Shown: positions 48,681 to 62,009 of the stretch, piece after piece
Layout of the letters: every line of letters begins with the position of its first letter
Numbering within the stretch: position 1 is the first letter of the stretch
Source of the DNA: Hetaerina americana
Lineage: Eukaryota; Arthropoda; Insecta; Odonata; Calopterygidae
NCBI GenBank assembly: GCA_022747635.1
Contig: JAKTNV010000017.1
Span: 1,232,501 to 1,296,500, forward strand
Reading direction: 5' to 3'
Length of the DNA: 64,000 bases
The notes under the pieces: model-generated
The model's input: the letters and a program-made list of their open reading frames with translations, nothing else
The model's database searches: none
Told to the model about the DNA's origin: nothing
Program-made: the position numbers and the translations under genes

Positions 48681-51600
48681 TCAAAGAAGAAAGAATTACC
48701 ACAGGAGCGCCGAATACGGTTTTCGAAATATCCACGACTTTTTCTGCACGAAACATTCATCTTTCACTAGGATAATTTTTTCCCGTTTCCTTCTAAGGAG
48801 CATTTACTGATTCACCTATGCATGTACTCCCAAGTAGGCATGAAACTTTCAAGATTGATTTTTACGAACATTTGGGATAAGTGACCAGGTCGGTTACCAA
48901 GATCTAGAGTAAAAAAATTATGAATTACTTTCCTAATGTTGGCTTTTGAATGAAATATTCTTCAAAATACTGCAAAGCTACCATTTTTTATTTCACTGAT
49001 CTATTGTGCGTTGCTCATTTATTCAGGATTTACGGTATCTTTATAGAAGTTCTAGGACATTTTTCCGAACAGCCTATCTAGACTGGGTAAATAAAGAATT
49101 TGAGCTCGAACACCAACAACAGAATAAGCAATGCCATAGTTAAAACCCACAGTCAAAAAATAAGAAAAAGATACCATACGATACCATCGTACTGTATGTG
49201 CCTATAAACTAGAAAATACTCTTATCAATCCAAATGTGTCTCTATTAATCGGGGGGATTCGGGATAACAGCAGTGGCAACATAGATCTTTGGAAATATGG
49301 CCATTCAAACTTAGTTAATTATTTTTGTTAGAGACGGCTTGTCTCTTATGCATAGAGAAGTATTCGACAATTAGATACAACAGCGCATGCACCCGAGGTT
49401 ATCACTATCTTCATTATTCGTACTATTTTACATATTATTGGCAACTAAAAATTTAGAAACGCTAAAAAATTTGATATCGCATACCTTGTGTCAGATCACC
49501 TCTTGCCACATACCTTAAAGGTGGTATTCAGGGTACCATATATGTGCAAAATCGTTTACATCAATGTTAGGTGTCCTCCAATTTCACCATTAAGTGACCA
49601 TTCACATCTTGAAGGACTTAAATGTGGTTTCTTTTAACCTCCAAAAGACCTTTCTGGCCAGCGGTATGCATTCATTTAAATATAGTATATTAGTGTCCGG
49701 AACGGAACAAAACGAAAATGGAACCCAAACACAAAAAAAACTCCCGAATAGTTGCCGTCCAACATGCTAAATATATGCTATACTTGAATCAAAATAATTC
49801 CCACCCGTAGCCTCGCAACCATTCTACTAATATACTATATTTTCAATAAAAACTACTTTAAGATATCATGCGAGACAGAATTCAAAAGATGGCATTTTAA
49901 GTTGAATAAGACGCATTGGACGTCTGAAGAAATACAGTACAGAAACGGGAGACAAAAATCTCATTATACAAAAAAATCAACTCTCCCTGATCAGCATCTT
50001 TTCAGGAGCTGTCAAATGCTATTATACTTGTCCTATATGTGTATGAGGCTTAAAATTACAGCGGCTGTTAGTCAGTCTCTCCTCCTAAAACCTGCCTTCA
50101 ACAGCAAACTAATATTAACAATATTAGTTTGAGTGAATATTAGTGAGTACTATCGTTGATACTCAAAGAGGAGACAAATTTCCAATCATAAAACGTGTAC
50201 CCTATGACTGTGATTTCAAAAAGGGGCATAATTTTCTAGTTTCAATAATTCAATTTACTCGTATGCATTTTCAACTAGTCAAATAAAAATTTTAAGTAGC
50301 TGGTGGAAAATTCCAACCACATACACATCCCAATGCAATCATCACCACAAATAAAAGTTGAGGACTAATACTATTCAGACGTAAAAGTGGTCCTATAACC
50401 TGAAAATGCTTTGCGAATATTTATGAAACAGCGTATCCACCTCTTTTAAAGGCAAACGCTACAATTCTTCAACCACCTGCAAAGACAGTCTTGCCACCAA
50501 GTGCATTGACGATGCATGTGTGGTAAAAAATAGTGTAGAACAAGTGCCAATGCAGGCTTTTCTCAAAAAATACCTCAAACATTTAATATATATTTTAGGA
50601 ATCTCTACGCCATCTAGTCCAACCCACTTCGGTTCGTAGAGTGCGCTAAAACTGACCAATTACTAAGATTAAAGTGAGCCTTGAAGCACTAGCGTGAGCT
50701 ACAGAGCTTTCTGTGACACATCGAATTGACAGGCATCCATTATGCAGTCGTTAGATTTGAACGATAGAGTGGCGAAGTTGTCGCTTGACTCAGGAACGCA
50801 ATGGCACACTTTCATTGAAATGACGAGGAAAAAGTGAGGGTAGATTGAAGAGATAAGGGTGGCATTCGGGGCCAGCTGCTTGCGAGCGAGATCCGTCTAC
50901 ATCCACTGTCAAACGGAGTACGATCAACGCACGACAGAACGCACTGGGTCTGCCCATTGAAAGCGAAATATAAGTCTATCAGATTTTCAAGCCATTCATC
51001 AACACCGGTAAAAAGGTAGATAAGTAGCACATTGTCGTGCATCAAAAGACGGCCTAAATGCAAAATTATATTCTCATCAACTTTCTGCTTAAATTAATAT
51101 TTGACAAACAACAGAAAATAAGGAATTGCTTCTGAAATAAATGCTGATATCTGAACATTCTCCAAGAGTTAAAACGCAACTAAAATAATTTTCTCCGCGG
51201 AATTGAGGCGTAAAAATTTGGGCTATTACTGAATTTTCCTCTATTGAAGTTTTTACCGTATAATTTGACTGTTTATCACCATTTTGGAACATCACACTTT
51301 ACCTGTGCTGCGCTTTGCCTCTGCCAATATGCTGAAAAGGGCATTATTGCTGTCATTTAAAACGTCGCACAAAATTGAAAAATACCACGGATTACATCCT
51401 CTGCCCAGCGTTTTCATGAATGTTTCACGTGCTTAAGAGAAAAACAACTTTTTGATTTTCAAGGAAAGTGAATTTCCAAAGCGCGCTCAAAAAGATTCCC
51501 TTTGAGCGTTACTGCTTTAAATGAATCAGTGCCATAAATCAGAAAATATTATAAGTACATTCTCCATTCGCGCTAATATCCAAGCGCGGAATGCGAGTTT

Positions 51601-51889
51601 TAAATAGTTTTTATCCCCACGCTACAACCTTAGATGTATATATCAAAAGAGGATGATAAAAAAATATCCCTGCGGATTAGAAAAAAAAATGTAAACGCAA
51701 TCGCACACGTGAGAATCTCGATACTCTGTGAAAGGAAACTTTTTTCCCCACCCGTTGACGGTTGAAAAATAAAGCTCCCCAAAGCCGTTCGGTAAAACAA
51801 AATAACAATATTTTTTTTCAAAAATCCCGAAAAATAAAAGTAATAACGGAAACTAAAAACGGGAGATCGGCAAAATAATCCCGAAGCAG
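48681..51889. other. AT-rich non-coding DNA
   Basis: No frame over 83 codons, and no repeat, tRNA or splice-bounded segment that I can support. Confidence 0.5.
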
Positions 51890-52200
51890 TTCATGGAAAA
51901 GCTCTGGGAAGCGGAGGAGGAACCGCATATTAACGGAGAGAATAAAATCCGTTTTATTTCCGCAGATTCACAGGATTTTGGGAGAGGGACGGAAGAGCTG
52001 GCGGGAGGTGGAACAGGACGAGGTGGGAGGGTTGGGAGTTCGAGCTTTGGGGGCGGGTGAAAGGTGAGAATGGGGGAGGGTGGATACCCGAAATGCAGTA
52101 TTGCTCCGTGATCGCTCGATCTGTGCACGAGGGTAGACGGTCCTAAATGAGAGGGGGCATACGACGGAGCAGGAAGGATTTGCATGCCGTTCAATCGGAA
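51890..52200. other. G+A-rich island
   Basis: GGGAGAGGGACGGAAGAGC-type purine runs with CpGs. The 118- and 140-codon minus frames are Pro/Ser-rich shadows. Confidence 0.5.
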
Positions 52201-52899
52201 CTGCATCATAGTTGAATCTAATCCTCAGAGACCAGCGAAACGATATCTCCTCGTGGAACGATATTAGCGGATTAAAGTTAGTAATACGACATGATATATG
52301 TACAACAACAATTAAAATGACACAAGCCTCCCTGGATTGAATTGCATATAAGAATGAGAGTGACAAAAATGCGGTCATATAACTTCCCAACGAAAAGGAA
52401 TGAGAGAATAATACAGTAATTTGACAGTGGCCGCGTGTGTGGTGGGAGAAATCAAAGATTAGGGTAACAGCAGAATGCCTTCGCGGAGGTAAATGACATT
52501 GATAGATAAATCAAGATATTCGAAAAGGGAGGATAAGGAATTAAACCTAAGGAAGAGCAGGGCTTAGATCCTACGGTGTCAGCCCAGGACTTGCTTTCTA
52601 TGAAATTAACTAGTGCTTTTGGGGCCACTGAATCAAGTTTAACGCTAAGGGTTGCGCGACTAATTTATCCTTAGAATTCAGGAAAAAATATATATAACAG
52701 GCATAAAAATGATATCTTCGCATGGACGGGGGTAGGGTGATAGATGCAGTGGAGGACACGATATCGAGAGAAAAATAATGACGCATGATAAACGACCACG
52801 GAGAGAGGGATCATCCTGCCATCCTCCGGGAATAAAATTTGAGTCATTTCCAAAAAAATGCTCGATTTTGGCGGAATGAGGAATCATATTCCCATGGGA
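52201..52899. other. AT-rich non-coding DNA
   Basis: Nothing supported. Confidence 0.5.
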
Positions 52900-53330
52900 A
52901 CAAGCGGGGATAGAGAGAGAAATGAGTGTTCATCGGCATTCAGCGCCGGGCCTTCCCGGACCAGGACTTAGCGGAATGAATGGCCGAATGGCCCGGACGT
53001 CGCGACGCGATCAACTCGTCAAATCGGAGCATGATTGCAAGGGGTTGAATGAATCGCTCGCCGGGAAAGAGGAATAGAGAGGAATGTGCAGGGTAGTGTG
53101 GGGGTGGGGGGACCTGGGCGTCGCTTTGGACACCGGATTGGCAATTAATCCACTCAAAACAAATATGAACAAGCGGCTGCGGCGGCGGCTCGCGTCCAAT
53201 CCAAGGGCATCTCCCGTTAATGAAAAAGGGACGTACGACCGATGCACGGCGGACGAAATGGTTTTAGCATTCGCCGGATGGTTCTCCCACCGCTGCCACA
53301 TTATTCCTTTGATTTCGATATAAAGATACA
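52900..53330. other. CpG-rich patch
   Basis: Many CpGs (ACGTCGCGACGCGATC near 52997) and balanced composition, unlike the G+A islands. A 108-codon minus frame and a 79-codon plus frame are unassigned. Confidence 0.45.
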
Positions 53331-55319
53331 GGCTCATTTTCGTATTAGAATTTCACCGGTGGAATGGAATGCCATTAACTAATAAACACCAAGACGGTAA
53401 TGAATGCCTCTTTTATATCCGATATTACCATTTTATTTTCGGCGGTTACTCTGCAAAGGACAGATTCATTAACGCACATTCAGATATAAACACATTTGGC
53501 GAGAGTAAATTGCGATTAGTTAATGATAAAACAAAAAAATTCCCATTTACCGCAATAATTCGTAGGGAAAATTTAATTATAGCATTTCTCATTGCACATC
53601 ATGGCGTGCAAAAAATTTGAAGGGGCAAAAAATAGGTATTTTGATACTAGGGTATTATAAATCATAAGAGAAACGTTTAAAATATCAAGGAATCAATGAT
53701 ATTTCCGAAAGCAAGAAATCAACCATTTTCCAAGGAATGGTATTTTTAGTCAAACACAACGAGAATCACTCAAGTGCCCAGGTTATTCTACTGTGGATAC
53801 AACCTCCTTCCAATTTTGCTTAACATAGAAGCGTGGAGTGTCCTCATTTAATCGTCTTAGAGGAAATGATCGAATCAATACCAGGTTTTTTCGATCACAG
53901 GTATATACAGGATGCAGGCTAGTCTTTCGACACACTAAACCTTTCTTTGTAGAAGTGTATCACTAATACGCTTACATATATCAACACTGATATGCCAACT
54001 CTGGCGATTTTGAATTTGCTATTAGGCTGCACGCACGCCTAATAATTGGACCGAAGTTATATATGTATCTCTTATTCATGATAACCGTAAAATTTAGCTG
54101 CTAAATATCTAATGTGGTCCAACTTACATCATATAATTCACAAAACAAGCAACGTACTACTAGCTCGAATGCCTGCGTAGTAATATGACTTAAATGACAG
54201 CATACTTTTTTATTTAATTCTCTCGAGCATTCGTGGATGAATCGCAAGCCTCGCTAATGAACGTCTATAAGATACCATTGGTGGTTTAATGAGAACTTCA
54301 AACCAAACACTTGGCTCGGAAGCGCCCAACTTAACCATACAGAGTCAAACCACAACCTTCAAACCTAAGGAATATTACCTCGAAAACGACGCTTAGATGC
54401 GGTAATCAATAGGGAAGGCCAAAAATATCTGCAAGACTGAATAACATTTGATAACGGACGCCTCATCGCATGCTATTCACCGAGCCATGCCTGAGGGAGA
54501 TGAGGTATAAAAAGTCGGTAATACTCATTCACTAAAATAAGTTATATTCACCCAAGCTGATTTCAGCGTTACAATGTCATCCATAGGGGTCTTCACTATA
54601 ATATGAAATGTTAGAACTATGTTGTGTGAATTAAATTACTTCAGTGGAAATGGTATCGGCAACTCTAATTTAATTAATATTTTTAACTCCAACCTACTAG
54701 CGGCCAAATATGTCGATTCACCCATGCTCAAAGGCATAAATTATGTTCAATTTGATTGGTGGGAAAATGGATGACTTTGTACTATGTCTTAAGGCGAGCA
54801 TAAATCATACAATCGAGCTACTAAGGGTTACGGTCTCTAAAGTTCAGACATGAAAAAATTTAGAGGAGGAATGAATTATTAAAATGAATATCTCACCAAA
54901 ATACTTTTTAAATATAACATACATTTACATAAACTATCTTTTGTTAAAGACTAACATATCAAATTTTTTAACTTGAATTTTATTTAGGCCAGTTCAATGA
55001 TCTCTTCCAATAAATAGGCATCCTGCGCATGTAGTTAAAATGCGGACGTGCAAAACGCTGCCGTCAGCGAATCAGTGAAAACGTATATTTGATCCAGTGA
55101 CTTGGGGATTGAGAAGAAGAAATACAGGCATCGTTCAGGGACTCGTTCACGAACAGAAACAGAGCTCTACTTTTATTTTCCCAAAAAAGTCGGGGGCAAA
55201 CATAAAATCTTTGCGTCAAAACCCGTGGAATATCGGTGCGCATCACACCGTGCTAATAACCGGTCAACTCTTTGTTTACAAAATATATTGACGCTTCAGA
55301 AATTCTCCACAAAACAGCT
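53331..55319. other. AT-rich non-coding DNA
   Basis: Only short frames. A 7-bp stem, ATTAGGC (54021-54027) with GCCTAAT (54037-54043), is the only local structure noticed. Confidence 0.5.
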
Positions 55320-55990
55320 ATCCGGCTATGGAGGACGTCCTAGTTTATCCCACTCCACGAAGGGGCCTTAGAAAGGAAGGCCTACCCTTACCCCTGAAAG
55401 CCTACGCCGAGGGCGCCCCATTCCCCTCTTGGACAAACATTCGCCGTCATCTGCGAAATTATCCACCCCATCGGAATAGCCCCACCCCCCCGGGCCCCAT
55501 TCCAGGCTGCATAGCACGCGCCCAGGGCCCCAAAAAACTTCTCTACCCCCACCCTAACCCCTCCGACGGCCCACGACGCCGGCTGTTGGTAGCATATTTA
55601 TCAGCAAAAGGGCGGAGGGGGTTGGGGTACTGAGCAGTGTACGTTGGCGCAGGCGAGAGCGAAGAGGGGTATAACAGAGTGGGGTGGGGGGGATAGCAGT
55701 GGCGGCAAGATCAAAGGGATGTCTTCCGCCCCCCCTCCAATGCCTCGCCTCCCTTCAACCCCACGCCACCCATACGTATCCCCATGAGCCTCCCTCCTCA
55801 CCCCTAAGTCCCCCCACTCTTCACCCTAAGGGGTCACGACCCCTCTTCCCCCCCCGCCGATCCAACCCCGCACTCTTCAGATCCCCGTAAAAAGAACCTA
55901 AAAACATCTATTCCGCGCGCCCCCGCCAAACATCTTGAGGGAAGAGGAACCCCTTCGTCCACCCTTCCTCACTCCGTCTATTGCGTCAAA
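55320..55990. other. C-rich island
   Basis: One of the few islands that is C+T-rich on the plus strand (55370-55570 and 55730-55980), with a G-rich insert at 55610-55700. The 101-codon plus frame is Pro/Arg/Gly-rich and unassigned. Confidence 0.5.
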
Positions 55991-57499
55991 AAAAAAGAAT
56001 TGGTGGTAGAGTATGGGAAATCAACGTTGAATTTGCAAGCGACAGAAGATTAAACTGCCGACACCCCTATGCGTGGCAGGATTCAAATAGGCAGGATTCA
56101 CTTTGCTGGAAGGTGCGAAAATGCTAGGTGATGGCCTCATATATTCTACAATTTATTCTTAATTTTAAAATCTCATTTGTCCATCGACACGACCTACTGA
56201 AATATAAGCAGAACCAACTCACATATGAATCTAATTGGGTTCTGTGTGACGTAAAATGTAGCCATATCATTTCACAAATAAACAATGGCTCTACGAGTAT
56301 CAAAATAATAAGGCTATACTCGCCGAAAACATTAAGGATCACCGAAATAGTTTCGTAAAATACACCAATAGGCAATAAACCGTTATATTTTACTGATTTT
56401 TTTCGAATTGGAGTTGCAGATTATCCTATAAGACATTAAAATGAAAATAATTGACATCAAAATTTTCATTCGTGCTTTATCAACTACATTATAATTTTTG
56501 AAAAAACAGAGAAATGATCATCGCAATCATAGAGTCGATTAGAACCCTTCACCTTCTTAAAACGCCTACTTTTACCCTTTATAAACAGCGTTGGATTAAA
56601 TTCCTTTTTCTACCCATTAACGCAATTCTCTTCGGATAGATTTGGATGGTTGTCTTTCTCGTTATTGCCTAACTTGTCCCTATTTGCTTTGATTCTGCTC
56701 GAATCCCCTAGTTTAGGATTTCAATAGACAACCATTTTGTACTAAGAAAATATTTTAAGTACGAAAGGCAATGCACCAGTCACATAATTAGTGGTCAAAA
56801 AAACACTTTTACAACTGTAGAAACTATATAATTGCAGCCAAAAACTTTTTTCAAAATTCATGAAGTAGATAATGTTCACTTACCAATAGATCAATTAAAT
56901 TAATACTCATTCCAGGATATTTTCGAAACAGGCTGTAACACTTTACCAAAATATCTTTAATAGTTGCCTCATAACTTTGCAAATAGAATATTAATTGATT
57001 CATTACCTCCCGAAAGATATAACTTAAACTCTGGTAAATGAAAATCTGTGAAAGTATGCATAACATACAATACCAATGGCAATACTTGATTTTCTCGAAT
57101 TGATTGAACCATTACCGAGGAGAAATGCTCTCTTTCCACGTCAATATAATTAACCGGAGATTCACGTAATGGCAATATTTGTTAAACCATTCATTCATGT
57201 ATTACAAAAGCGTTGCAACGCATCGAAATATAGCGAAAGTTGCGCGTCGTCTTTCCAAAAACATGCCTTTGGTTTTCTTTGAGTGATGAGTTAAATTTCA
57301 CGTGGAGGGAGGCGACAATGGTATTACCGCTTGATCCCAGGGCTTTATTAAAGGCGGTCAAAGATCAACAAAGTGGGCCAATCAGCATATCTAAATTCTG
57401 CCACAACAACGCCGACAGTACTATGAGCTCAAAGCAGACAACTCAACATATACATAAAGGGGTAATGTGCATACATTCTCGATAATGTGTTGTTCGTCC
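55991..57499. other. AT-rich non-coding DNA
   Basis: Nothing supported; an 81-codon frame at 57240-57485 has no known domain. Confidence 0.45.
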
Positions 57500-58140
57500 G
57501 ACGGCCTCGGCGAACAAACAGGCGTGACCTCCATCATACGCAAAGTTTAAAAAATCACGGGTGACCTAACAGCCGAGGACGACAGTGACTGGGGAAGACA
57601 GACGGTGGTATCTACGGGATAGGCGACCTCTACTAGCGTCCATTTTAGCCGCGAGTACTAAAAACAACGGCGGAAGAGATGCAATAGGGGATGAGAGAAG
57701 ATGTGTAGTTTTTGGCGCAGCAAAGAGGTTGATGTGGGGAGAAGGTGATGTGGGGTGGAGGGGGAGGCAGCGAGGCTAGGTTGAGGGTGACGGACGGGAG
57801 AGGGGGAGTGGGAGGGGAGGAAAGTGTGGGGGTTCGGTGAGGGGGTGGAGGTCGGAAAAGGGGCTTTGAGCGCGTTGGCAAATCAGATTTTCGCTTCACT
57901 TGCACCGCTCGCGCCCAGAGCAGATGGGTAGGGGGTATTGGGAGTGGCGGAGGTGGAGTTCGGAGGAGTGGTGGGAGAGACGGGGAGTGTGGAGGGAAAG
58001 GGCCTCAGCAAAAGGGACGGCGAGGGAGGGAGGGCAGGAATGGCGAGGGAGGGAGGGCAGGAATGGCGAGGGAGCAAGAGAGATGGGTCGGGGAAAAGAG
58101 GAGTGGGGAGGGAGTGAAACGAACGAGATGGCGAAATTGG
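57500..58140. other. G-rich island with G-quadruplex motif
   Basis: Plus strand is G+A-rich. 57796-57817 fits the canonical quadruplex pattern: runs of 3, 5, 3 and 4 G with loops AGA, AGT and A. A 23-bp tandem repeat sits at 58019-58074. Confidence 0.55.
58019..58074. repeat. 23-bp tandem repeat, 2.4 copies
   Basis: The unit begins GGCGAGGGAGGGAGGGCAGG. Copies at 58019-58041 and 58042-58064 are identical and a third starts at 58065. It lies inside a G+A-rich island. Confidence 0.9.
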
Positions 58141-59099
58141 ATGTATAGATAACTCAGTCGCACGTTTAAAAGAAGCTGCGACGTCTAAGCGATGGCATTC
58201 CTAAATAAGGTCAATAGTTTTTTTTGAATCTACGAATCGAAGCGGACATTATGACGCGCCGTCGGCAACATTCTAGAATCAATTATAATATCAGTCGAAA
58301 ACAAATCGCACACTGTTATGGAGACTGGCTCAAATAATGCGTCCGTTTATTTGGATTTGGGTATTAACCTGGATCTACAAAATCTCTGGCGTGTCAAGAT
58401 GAGATTTAAAATCAGAGTAACACACAGACTCTGCTTTGACTTTTGGATTTACTTTTGGTAGGGGGAAAAATGTGATGGGAAATTATGACGTTTAGTGCCA
58501 ACATAGGTACTATTGTGTTGAAAGTATTGTTGTTACTACACATTACTTATTGGTACTACTCTAGATAGTACTGCCACTAATACAAGATAGAAAAGCAATA
58601 GCAGCATTTATTATGTCACAGTTTAAATGACCGACACGGAAACAGAATGGAAAAAACAATTTTACGTCCACTTCAAAAAAGTCTAGGTATTTAAATGTCT
58701 AGGAAAATAAATACAGCTGTTTGGAACATTAAATAAGTAAATGGACAATGTAATGAAGTTCAATGCTTCAGACTGTGATAAATATCCTTCCGTAACAAAA
58801 TAAGATAATAATTCACAGATGGAAAAAGAACCGTTAATAATACTTATTATTTCTCCAATAAGGACTAGAATGAATCAGTAGAAGCATCAGTATTTGCTTT
58901 TCGATGGATTAAAAATTAGCTAATTGAAGCCAATTTACTACAAAACAAAAATCACTCCGGTAGATCAAACATTTATGGCCATCATCAAACATAAAAGCCT
59001 CCAGTTAATGTCTATCCAGCAACTGATGTTCACTCGACGCCATCGTTAAAAAATACTTCCCGAGTGTAATATCCACAAAGAGAACAACGAAAAGGATGG
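58141..59099. other. AT-rich non-coding DNA
   Basis: Nothing supported. Confidence 0.5.
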
Positions 59100-60300
59100 A
59101 TTAAACAAAAGACGGGGACGCGAGCGGAACATTCGAGGGAAGTTCGTCAGAAGAAGCGGATGAGCAGGTCACAAAAGCAGTCCATTCAAAGAAAGGGAAA
59201 GGGTTGAGATGAAAAGGGCGAAGGAAAAGATACGAGTAATTGGCAAGGGAAAAACTAAAATAATGAGGGGGTCGGGTGGATAGCAGGCTAAAATATGAGA
59301 GGAAGGTTTTGGGGGCATGGGGAATAGCTACTACTGGGGATGACGACAGGTTAGGTGTCTCCGAGGGGAACTGGAGCGAAAACAGCTTTTTCCAATCCAC
59401 GAAAGGATATTGACGGTTACGTAAACCCTCTTGCTGCAATAATTACCAATAAAAGAAGCCGATATCCCAACAAAAACCTTTCAAAATAAATCAAGCCATT
59501 CAATGCATTCGTTACATCAGCGCAGTCATCACTATTAGGACCTAGGAACTAGGACTAACGGAGTACAAATGTTTAAAACGCGACCCGTGACCTCGCCGCA
59601 TCCACAGAGTAGAGAAGCAGATGGAGGACCTCGGAAGCACCGGGCTGAAGAGGGGAGGGGACAGCAAGCGCGTAAGACAAAGGAAAGGCGGTGCGGAGCT
59701 GAGAAGTCGAAGAGATACGTAGACATGGGGGCCGGAATGATACAGGAGCTGGGACCGATGGAACGAGGGGAACTAGACGTGTACATGCTGCCACGGAAGA
59801 GGGCGGTGGGCAGAATGCAAAGTAGAGGGATGGAAGGGCGTGGAGGGAGTGAACCAAGAACGCATTGGAATAAGACACGGAAAGGGGGAGCCTGCTTGCC
59901 GTTGGCAGGTGTAAAGTTTGGAGAGGGCGAAGGAGGAGGATGTGAGTTGGTACGCGGAAGTTAGGAAAACAGTCGTTGGAGGGCGTAGTTGACGTAACGT
60001 GGGAGGAGCTCGCTTAACGGCTCGAAATGGCTTTCGTCGCTAGAAAATCACTTCGTGCGAGAACGAATTTCTGCCTCGGTGTGCATTCGGTTAGCGTTAG
60101 GGTTAAGCACAAACACATCTGCCTCTCAATTTTTTAAGCCATTTGAAAGCGCCCGCGCGTAAGTGGATCGTGGATGAGTTCCGAGAACAAACAGCAGTCA
60201 AAACGCGAAATGAAGTATCTCCGGAACCAGTAGTCACACCACTTGAGAGAGCATGGGTGAAGTTAATGCCTGGAGGTCGGCATCGTGAACTCATTTGAAT
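59100..60300. other. G+A-rich island
   Basis: Purine-rich plus strand from 59130 to about 59960, then CpG-bearing mixed DNA to 60300. The 131-codon plus frame (59569-59964) and the 101- and 112-codon minus frames overlap each other and show no domain. Confidence 0.5.
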
Positions 60301-61189
60301 TATGTACGCTTAATTCCCTGTGATGCTAGTAGCCGATGAAAATGAAGGAAAATAATTTGAAGAAAAAAGACTCGCTGAAAAAAAAATTAAATAAGAAAAC
60401 TGTAGCTCAAATGGGGGTGGCAGAGATACATAATCAACAAAATTATTCAGCATTATTTCCTATGCAAAATATATTTCATTCTTCGTCAGCAGAACTAAAA
60501 CGTTTAACAATATGCAAAACATGACAGCATAAATGTAAATCAACCGACGGGTAAAAAACAGGTTAAAAACCGACCAGTCTCCTAATGTGATAGATTTAGA
60601 GCGGACTTCTTCTTTCCATAGAGTGAGAATGCTTTAATCAAGTTGTAGGATTAATTGCAATAAACAACAAACGTAACGGTACCATTCCGCATTTTCAAGT
60701 TTTCCTTATTCTATACGGGTTACATATGAACAAACGAGAGCATTTGGTAGCTTGAAGGAATTATAGTCGGCTTGTAAAATTAAAAAGGAGAGACAAGGTG
60801 CGATAACTTAATGGCTAAGGTATGCTTAAGATAGACAATTTATTGACTCGGCAAAATAATCTCACTCTAAAACTACTCTGGTATGATACATTTGATCTAT
60901 GCTTCCTCAAGGGAGTGTTCAGAAGGCATGTGAGAAAGCTTCATCATAAGGTGTCACCATTAGGCTTTGTTCAAAGGTGTTATACAAGGTACAAATTTTG
61001 AACGAGAGACCCAACAAAAATGAACGCTCCGAGTCCCGATAAGGAAATTCTGGGAGAAACCGAATAGGGAGGCCGAGTTGAGGGGCACGCTCAGGTTGAC
61101 TCAATTTGCCGGTAAATATCGCGAAAAACAATTCCTAGGGCACCAGTAGAAGGACAGTGAATGCTGACAACGACGACACAACTACATTC
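60301..61189. other. AT-rich non-coding DNA
   Basis: Nothing supported. Confidence 0.5.
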
Positions 61190-62009
61190 AATGACAATGG
61201 TCCGGAGGAAAGGGGGAAAGGATAGAGGAAGATTAAAACCTCGCATGGGGCGGGAGGGGAGTCGAAAGGGGATTATACGTGAAAAAAAGCATCGGGAGAA
61301 GAGGGGTCAATTTGAATAAGCAGAGGGGGAATACGAAAAATGAGAGAATGGGAAGTACAAAAGCTGTGCCAATGCAATTGCATCCTGTTCCTAACGTCCA
61401 ATTCGAAGTCGGGAAGGCTTATACTATTGGTCTACTCGTACGTTTCGGGAACACAACTAACTTCAAAACTGGGGTGGAGGCATATAAATATAGACGTTTG
61501 TAAGTTCATGATATCCACCATTTTAAGCATGCAAAATAAAAAACAGGTTCCACCATTTCACGCGGTCATTATTGAACAATTTTCAGGTTCGAAAGGCTTC
61601 TTTTCCAGTTTTCCATATGAACGAATATGCTCTAAACTCATTGATCTCCTATCTAATACCTATATAACCGCGACAATATTAAAATACAAAACTTGGCATT
61701 TAAACAAAATACAAAACCGGCTATTCAAATGCAATCGAATTATTAACGGTTAATTATTACTCATTAAAGATTTCCATAATGTTTACGGTGTAAAAGGGCG
61801 ACTACACCATTTATATGCGAAGATCAGAAATAATGAGCAAATGATTGATTAAAAATTCCGAGATTGATATTGAAATCAAATAATGGCAATCATCGCAAAG
61901 CTTTGCTAAAATAGAAAAAAATGGTGTAGGTACACTTAAGTCATTTGGATTTCAGGTAACGTCTCCTCCGAAAATAGCAGATCTTTCAGATTTTATTTTA
62001 ACCTTTTAA
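61190..62009. other. G+A-rich patch then AT-rich DNA
   Basis: 61190-61360 is purine-rich. A 137-codon plus frame at 61340-61753 has ordinary composition but no recognised domain, so it is not called. Confidence 0.4.
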
